Assembly (NCBI GenBank): GCA_003254925.1
Contig: QANZ01013908.1
Location: 1 to 64,000 of the forward strand
DNA length: 64,000 bases
Direction of reading: 5' to 3'
DNA from: Chamaecrista fasciculata
Lineage: Eukaryota > Streptophyta > Magnoliopsida > Fabales > Fabaceae
The notes under the pieces are model-generated. The model did no database searches, had not been told where the DNA came from, and saw only the letters and a list, made by a program, of their open reading frames with translations. Numbering within the stretch: the first letter of the stretch is position 1; each line of letters opens with the position of its first letter. This document shows, piece after piece, positions 57,055 through 64,000 of this stretch. A program made the position numbers and the translations under genes.

Positions 57055-58500
57055 GAGAGCATATCCTCAATTTTTTTTTTTTTTGTTATACGAATACAAG
57101 CATCCTAAAATTTTGTCTAATCTAGTTTCTCCGTAAAATATCTTAAGAAAGTACATAATTAATTCATCACAGTGTATTTACTACTCCAATAATATTGAAT
57201 CCCAACTTATTCCATGCTCACCGGTCAACCTTGGTCAAAATAAAAATAAATACATGCAGGACCCATAGACTCTTTGATTACTTCCCCAGTTACATTTGCA
57301 GCTACCTCTCTTTATTTTTCTGGTAAAATAATGTGAAAAAAGTATATGAGAAAATGGGTTTAATTAAACTTTTTTCTTAAATGAGTTAATTATGAAATGA
57401 TAGTTATCCAATAAACTTTTTATTTAAATTATCTTTTAAATTTTTTTATGAATAATATTATTTATCAATTATTACATTACAATTTTTTTAATCAAAAATA
57501 ATTTCGATCAAATCTGCTTTATTATTTATTTCTCTTTTTGGAAACTATATGTTTTTTTGAAAGAAGCTGCTTTAAATTATCTTTGGGTTAAGAATATATT
57601 TTCCCTTCTCTTTAATTTGTAGCTTTTGAAGATTCCTCTCTTCCTCCAAGAGAGAGAGAGAGAGAGAGATTAGACATTTTTTGGCTGAATCATTTAAAGT
57701 TGCTCTAATTATATATGAATTTATGTTTTCATTATATTTAGATTAATTCATCAATGTAAAATAAACCACTTATGAAGAAGTGACTTAAATAAAGAATGGG
57801 GCAAAAAACTATACTTTTCTCCTTAAATTATAGAGGTAATTAATTTATGTATATAATTAATTTTTTATCGAATGTACTTTAAAACTTTTATATTTAATTC
57901 AATTTTGGACAAAGGTCACTGCAGACAAAATTCTTAACAGAAAATGTTAATAGAGTAATAAGTGACTCTTTTTTTTCAATTGTGCTTCAAAAGTTTTACA
58001 TGTATGTCAGTTATATTCCAAAAATTTTATATTTTATGTCAATTATGAAAATTTCTTTTTAGAAAAAACTTTTGTAAGGAAAAGTAATGTTATACACTTG
58101 TGAGCAGTAAAAGAAAAAGATTTAAACATAAAAGAAGTTCAAAAAATAGATATTGAATATATAAATATTAATTATATAATTACAGTTTATATACACTTCA
58201 TAACATATAAAAACGTACATATATATGTAACAAAAAATATGTACATATATATGTATAATATTTAATTATAAAAACTCTAAAGTCATAATTTCCTAATTGA
58301 CCTCACAACATATTTCCATATATAGATACATAAGAAATATATAGAAAAAAATTAATATATATCTATATTTATTGTTATATATGTTTGACAAATTTTCTGA
58401 TCGGTCATAATTACTTAAGTAAAAATTAAAAATAATAAAAAAAAATTGTAAATCATATAATGAGATAAAGAGAAAATAGTGAAAGAAAAAAGTAGTAGAT
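57055..58500. other. Non-coding AT-rich DNA
   Basis: (GA)n at about 57648-57669; otherwise nothing recognised. Confidence 0.45.
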
Positions 58501-58508
58501 AAAATTAA

Positions 58509-58940
58509 GGGTAAATTATACTTTGATACCCTATAGTTTGCTCATATTTCACTTTGGTACCCTGTGGTATAAAAAATGACACTTTGGTACCCTGTGGTAT
58601 TCTCCATTAACACTTTGGTACCCTTTAGAGCTTTTTTTGTAATTTTAACCATAATAAATTTTTCAAAAATTACAGATTGACCCCAATTTTTTTTCAAGTT
58701 TTCATTTTAGTCCCTATATAATATGTATTCAGGGACCTATTTGTAATTTTCTAAAAATATTGGGGGTCAATATGTAATTTTTGCAAAATTTGTTATGGTT
58801 AAAATTATAAAATAGCTTCAAAGGGTACCAAAGTGTTAAGGGATAATACCACAAGGTACCAAAGTGTCATTTTTTAAACTACAGGGTATCGAAAAGTGAA
58901 ATATGACCAAACCACAAGGTACCAAAGTGTAATTTTTTAA
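58509..58940. mobile_element. Foldback MITE, GGGTAAATTATAC end
   Basis: Left GGGTAAATTATACTTTGAT with three ACTTTGGTACCCT units; right arm has GGTACCAAAGTGT units in inverse order. The core TTGACCCCAA...GGGGTCAATATG pairs as well. Same family as 13709-13970 and related in its ends to 22811 and 30945. No clean target duplication. Confidence 0.75.
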
Positions 58941-59053
58941 CCAACTTCTCAAAAACTAATTTAATATTAAAATAAATATTTTTTTAATTTTAAAATTATA
59001 AAAATTATAGAATTTATGTGGCGTGGGGGATGGAAATAAGGAGAAAGGTTCCC

Positions 59054-59397
59054 ATGAAGCATGGACACTTCATTTTAATGGCGTGTCATCGTGTCAGACA
59101 CGTGTATGTGTCTGACACCCATACGAGACCCACACGACACATATTTAAGTTTGAGATTATAAAATTAATTTTTTGTAACTTTAACATAACAAATAATAAA
59201 AAATAATAACATATATGACATATATTATGAATAAATATTATAATTTTTAAAATTTTCATCAAAATTTATAAATTTTTAATTATATATATATATATATATA
59301 TAAATGAATATATGTCGTGACGTCGTGTCATATAATTTTAAAATTTTGATATCTCAGTGAATCCAACTGTCAATATCAGTGTATCCATGTTTCATAG
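59054..59397. mobile_element. hAT-like MITE, ATGAAGCATGGACAC ends, copy 2
   Basis: Left ATGAAGCATGGACACTTCAT and right GTATCCATGTTTCATAG; internal GTCAGACACGTGT motifs. Same family as 46492-46809. (TA)n at about 59281-59301. Confidence 0.75.
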
Positions 59398-59576
59398 ATC
59401 GGTTATATCTAACTCATAAGAATATGGTTTCATAATTTTAGAGCCGAACCAATCTGCATGCAAACTGTTTTGCATCAATAAAATTATTTTTTTTTTGAGT
59501 CATCAGTATTTAATTTGAGAGCATTTTTACTTGATTTAATTTCTCTTTTTTTTTTTCATAAAACGTGCAAATATCA

Positions 59577-59715
59577 TTAATTAATGAAAGAGAGGATGTG
59601 TTTTGGGGTTAGCCCTAATCCTTTGTCCCGGGCCATTTTCACACATGTGTCGCCCAGGACATAAGAGGCATGATCACTGCAGACTTGCAGAATTTCTCCG
59701 AGTGATATTAGGAGA
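59577..59715 (-). pseudogene. Possible exon or gene fragment, identity unknown
   Basis: A GC-richer island in AT-rich DNA reads on the minus strand GEILQVCSDHASYVLGDT, CVKMARDKGLGLTPKHILSF and then a stop at 59577. The residue mix and helical pattern look like real protein, and ARDKGLGLTPKHI is spaced like the end of a histone fold (compare the ARD...PRHI of H2A), but I do not recognise a family. No ATG or convincing acceptor upstream; probably a captured or decayed exon. Confidence 0.35.
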
Positions 59716-60309
59716 ATCATACTTTCAATATATGTTTTATATTTTTTGTTCCTAATATATAATTTTAGGAGAATATGTATAATATATGCATGCATCAAAC
59801 TATTTTTTGTTTTTTTAAAAAGCAACTAAAAACTCTTTGTCAACCTCTTTCAAATAATCTAATTATCAATTTTTTTTAAGTTTTTTTAAAGTTATTATAG
59901 GTATACGTAAGGGACAACATTTAGATATTCTTTTCTGAAATATCTCAAGGAAATTTAGAAGAATTGAATTTTGAGATTTCAATAATAAAGTTAGGATATG
60001 TACTGAATCTTTGCATTTATAATATTTTCCAATTTCTACGAAAAAAAAAAAACAAAAGTTAGGATATATATTCAATTAATTTTTATATTTACATATCATC
60101 TATTAACAAAGTACTCCTCACTAATAGAAATAGACTTAAAATTTTATAAATTATGAACCAATTCCTTACAAAGTGAATTAATTACCTTTGTTAGCATCAA
60201 TTATGTACTTTTAATATTTAAAGATACTAATGAAGTATTCACCAACCCTAGCATTGCGTCTCCCTCCCATTTTTTATAGGCAGTATTGATAATATCTCGC
60301 CTGTAAGGG

Positions 60310-60310
<1 letters not shown>

Positions 60311-60353
<43 letters not shown>
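60311..60353. repeat. (CT)n microsatellite
   Basis: About twenty uninterrupted CT units. Confidence 0.95.
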
Positions 60354-60354
<1 letters not shown>

Positions 60355-60931
60355 ATGAGAGTGCTATTTTGTTTATAGGGTTTTGTGGCGGCGATGTTCT
60401 GGATCAGGGATCCCAGGTGTTGATTTGATATGGCTTTCTCTGCAGTGACGACTCTAGACTAGGCATTCCACGGCGGCTTCCTGGTTTGCCTCTAGTTTTT
60501 GGATGCTCTTCCACAACGTCGTTTCTTGTTTTGCTTCCACGACGGCGTTTTATCAAATAATTATTGTTGCTTTGAGTCTGATTATGTCTTTAATTATAAC
60601 AGCCATTGGGGTAACCATGTTGTCCTGATTGGAAATATTTATCTTTTTTAGATGACATTATTTATGTTCTCAGTTCTTTAGATGGTTGTAGCTTTAGTTG
60701 GATCCTTGGTTTGCTTATTTGGCAGCTGATTGCCTTGCCAATTTGTCTGAAACGAGGATGAATCCTCTTGGTTGGGTTGCAAACCCCCCATCTTCGTTAC
60801 TTGACATCCTATCTAGTGTTGTTGTTTATGCTAGGGAAGGGTTGGCTATTTTTGCTTTGTTTTTGTTTGTACTGTGTTTGGTTTTGCCTTGCTTTTGAAT
60901 GAATTATATATATATATATATATATATATAT
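60354..60931 (+). mobile_element. Probable LINE remnant with internal deletion
   Basis: The short frame at 60698-60898 contains AADCLANLSETRMNPLGW followed by NPPSSLLDILSSVV, which resembles the end of plant LINE RNase H regions (AD-LANLG...PP...L). The upstream GC-richer part (GTGGCGGCGATG, CACGACGGCG) looks like a retroelement leader. It ends in a (TA)n tail at 60905-60931. Endonuclease and RT are absent. Confidence 0.45.
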
Positions 60932-62100
60932 TTAAAGATACTTGGCCAACCAAATCGAAACTACTAAATTGCCATTCTTGCTAAAAAATAAAAGAAAAAC
61001 TAATGAAAAATAAAACCTAAAAATATTCAAATTTTATAGATAAATAGGCTATATGCGTCTAATTCCAATTTCATTTTCAAAGCCAAATAACTAATTAAAA
61101 CCATATGTTGACATCTCACCTCTAGTACGACCACCCTAACCATAAGAGAGTACCAACTATATTAAAATTGTTGCTTCCCATGCAAAATACCCATCTCTTT
61201 CTTTAATTAATTTCTAAATTAATTAATTACCATATCAGTTTTCATTTTTAATTAATTGAAAATTTTGCTGGGACTTGCCGTACATATTTTATAAAATTAT
61301 AATCCCGATAATTATTACTAAATAAAACCCTACTTATTGAAAAATGATTATGAATAATTAATTGGCCGGTTCACTAAAGAGTGAAAAGCAATATTAAAAA
61401 ACTCTTAACAATCTTCTCTCTCTCTCGTTGTCATTAGGGGGATGTGTCCCATTACTAACTACCCTAACAACGGACATTTTAATTGTGGAATTTAAGTATT
61501 AATGTTAAGAGTCTAAAGCGCAATTAATTAGTGTTGGCGGCAGAGTCATATATATGAGATTCATTATATTAATTCTTCTTAAGAATGACATTTGGAAAGA
61601 GCCAGCAATAATGACGTATATCATACCATTATACTACAAACTATTGCACACACAAAAATGATCATTTACAATTCTTATAAAATACGAGAGAGAAAATAAG
61701 AGAAAAGAAGAGAGAAAAAGAAATATGAATCCTATATATTTTATTATTATTAAATAGAATCCACATTTCCTCGCTTTGATTTTACAAAAAAAAATACATA
61801 AAAAAAAATATAAAAGATCCAATCCCTACACACAAAAATATAGTGAGAAGATTGAGGAATGAGGATACCTAACTTGTAACAACCTATGCAATTAGTTGAT
61901 TAATACTGTTTTTGTCGTTTCACTCTATATGACATATGTTTCCCCCTCCACCTTCCTACAATTTCATGTCTTTCAGCACAACCTCTTCACATCACAACAA
62001 TATTCATTAATTAATGTGTGCATGTCCCCATCATCTCCCACCATTTTTAAATTCACCACCTTTTTATATAACTATAATTCCCCTAATTCCATTTAAAAAA
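60932..62100. other. Non-coding AT-rich DNA
   Basis: No gene or bounded repeat recognised. Confidence 0.45.
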
Positions 62101-62102
62101 AA

Positions 62103-62561
62103 GGCTAAAATCTCAAATTGGTCCCTTATGTTTCATTTATATCATATTGGTCCTATATGTTTTCATAATTTCTCAAGTTGGTCTAAAAAATACTGAATGT
62201 GATCATATCTCTCTCATTTCAAGTTCGAATAATATGATAAATGCAGGGTTATAAGGTTTCTTTTGACGAGTATTTAGGGATTGTCAATAAATGAGATCAA
62301 ATCAAGTCCTAAAAGTGGGTAACTTATTTCACAATCAAACAAGAGAAGTTAGTCATATCTTCTTCGTTTCAAGTCTAAATGCAACGAGTTCGAAACTATG
62401 TGTTCACTTTTGAAGAATTTTTTCTTTCCGGTTGAGATTATTACCAAATGGGGTTAAATCGCATCTTGAAAGTAGATTTGAGACCACTTTGAGAAATTAT
62501 AAAAACAAGTAGAACCAATTTGAAACAAATAAAATATAAGGGCCAATTTGAGGTTTTTGGC
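62103..62561. mobile_element. Foldback MITE, GGCTAAAATCTCAAATTGG end
   Basis: Left GGCTAAAATCTCAAATTGGTC pairs with right CCAATTTGAGGTTTTTGGC. Inner parts share TCATATCTCTCTCATTTCAA with the element at 56198. Flanks are A-runs, so a target duplication cannot be judged. Confidence 0.7.
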
Positions 62562-62579
62562 AAAAAAAAAAAAAGGATA

Positions 62580-63150
62580 AAAATAAGCATTTGTTAGTTT
62601 GGTTATTTTGAAGGTGAATGATTTCATCTGGTGTTACTGATATGAATTATGATGATGATGATGATGCATGCACCCTGACTAATAAAATGTTTAAGCTTAA
62701 TAACACACATATATATGGGTAACTCCACAATTACCAATTTTACAGGTTAAACAAATCAATTGAATTAGACGGTTTTCAATTTTCATATATCTATTTGAGA
62801 ATTGAGACAGAGAAAATGAAGGAGGGAGTGGTCGCTGGTAGTAACTAAAAGTGGTTGGTCCATCGTGTTATGAGGGAAAACTAATGATTAGAGTCAAGGA
62901 ATTTTGAGCATAAACGAAATCATTAGTGCTTTGACCTCTCTGCGTTTCTTAACTAATTCTATTCATTTTCTTTAATTTTGCTCTTGATTTATCATCCATC
63001 ACCTTAATTACTTGCACTTGCACTTGCACATATAATTAACTCTCGGCTCAATTAATCCACCACTAATCAATTAATAACATATTCACACATCTTAGTTATA
63101 TATATCTTTATATATAAACATTCATTAATTAGTTAGCTAAATAGTAAGGG
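62580..63150. other. Non-coding DNA
   Basis: (GAT)n at about 62650-62666; no gene seen. Confidence 0.45.
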
Positions 63151-63153
63151 TTT

Positions 63154-64000
63154 TGTTAGTGTAAATGAAACAACCAAGAGGGGTTGAATTGGTATTTTAA
63201 AACTTTTTCAGTTTTATCCAACTCAGATCCTTAAAAGGAGTTTTAGCAAAACACACAATTAGGAAAAGACAGATAAGGAGATGAGAGATTAGGAAGATCA
63301 CACCACGATATATAGTGGTTCACACCAAGTTTGCACCTGATACTACGTCCACTCCTCAAGCACATAACAAGAGAGTTTTTATAATGTGGGTAACAAGTAC
63401 ACAAGAGTTAACCCTTTTCTCGAGGGCTTACCACACTTGGTTTTACAAGCTCACAAGTACACTAACAACCCAATATCACCAGAAACTTTCTAAGCTATTA
63501 CCAAACCTATCCAACCTTAAACACTAAAGTTCACCCAATGAGTTTTACGTAGAAAGCTAGAATAGCCTTCTAGGAACTACACAGTAAGAGTGGAAGGATT
63601 TGAGTTTTTCTCACTAAGAGAATAGTCACTAAGAGAATACAAAGAGAATATTTCAGATCGTTGTGCGTTGTATCTTGTGTGTTTCTCTTCATTTCTTGTT
63701 CTGCTTCATATATATAGAGCCTCTGAAAGAACTAGTCGTTAGGAGCTGGAGCTTCAACGGTCCAAAAATGCAACGACTCTTTTGAAGATCAGAGCAATGA
63801 TGTCCATCTCGAAATCTTTATCAATCTTCGATTTGATCTTGCATTTAATGCTTGATGGAGCTTTAACATTTTTCTGCTTCCTTAACGTCTATTTCCAGGT
63901 TCTAAGCAGCACACAGCTCGTCAATATCTTCAACACTGTAGTCTCGAGTTCTTCAAAAAGATTCAGAATGTTGGTAAGCATAGTAGGTAGCATGTTTGTT
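63154..64000 (+). repeat. Long dispersed repeat, copy 2 (cut by window end)
   Basis: TGTTAGTGTAAATGAAACAA start; parallels 53008-53900 with many substitutions and small indels. The right end lies beyond the window. Confidence 0.75.

Noticed and set aside
1-64000. tRNA, rRNA or snoRNA genes and CRISPR arrays
   Set aside because: Looked for tRNA B-box-like sequences and regular spacer arrays; only the SINE head at about 24390-24435 has tRNA-like boxes, and direct repeats found are tandem or transposon-derived.

Overview
This is plant nuclear DNA, almost certainly from a eudicot. It is AT-rich, has spliced genes with GT-AG introns, and carries plant-specific TE families. It also contains a 440-base assembly gap (12147-12586) and one isolated N (48936). 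I cannot name the species. A legume would fit the repeat style, but nothing here proves it.

The window is gene-poor and repeat-rich. Three host genes are supported, all on the minus strand. (1) A complete three-exon gene for the cytosolic ribosomal stalk protein P1 (4023-4610), with a ribosomal-protein-type promoter of site II elements plus a telo-box. (2) A complete six-exon gene for a single-RRM RNA-binding protein of the plant RBM24/38-like group (15515-17337), with two related MITEs in the introns on either side of exon 5. (3) A small single-exon gene for a 108-residue protein starting Met-Gly-Asn (34036-34362), function unknown.

The rest is a layered TE landscape. 1-521 is the 3' end of a Helitron. 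5481-11772 is a complete Mutator-like element (MULE) with an exact 9-bp target duplication. It carries a broken mudrA-type transposase on the plus strand and, convergent to it, a two-exon GRF-type zinc-finger/tail-anchor reading frame. 26190-30539 is an L1-type LINE whose ORF2 (endonuclease, RT, zinc-binding region, RNase H) is broken many times. A 5'-truncated relative at 43327-44035 keeps an unbroken RNase H frame. 36404-41362 is a nearly intact Ty1/copia element with two LTRs that read as identical and a single in-frame stop in gag, so it inserted very recently. 49081-49496 is a solo LTR. A tRNA-derived SINE lies at 24375-24564.

Non-autonomous DNA elements fill most of the remaining space. 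Those with 9-bp target duplications (MULE type) are 19281-19692, 20856-21069, 22811-23878, 30945-31303, 35102-35612, 54844-55170 and 56198-57045. Those with 8-bp duplications (hAT type) are 1554-2453, 19865-20361, 52338-52854 and 45682-46476, with probable cases at 32776-33591 and 46492-46809. Long stretches between them (roughly 44-45.6 kb, 55.2-56.2 kb, 57-58.5 kb, 61-62.1 kb) hold nothing I can identify beyond simple repeats.

The most notable points are the two-gene MULE with its GRF cargo, the freshly inserted copia element that already carries a gag stop, the foldback elements with KpnI-site subrepeats, and the hAT-like family with GC-rich CCGG ends and perfect 8-bp target duplications at all three copies.
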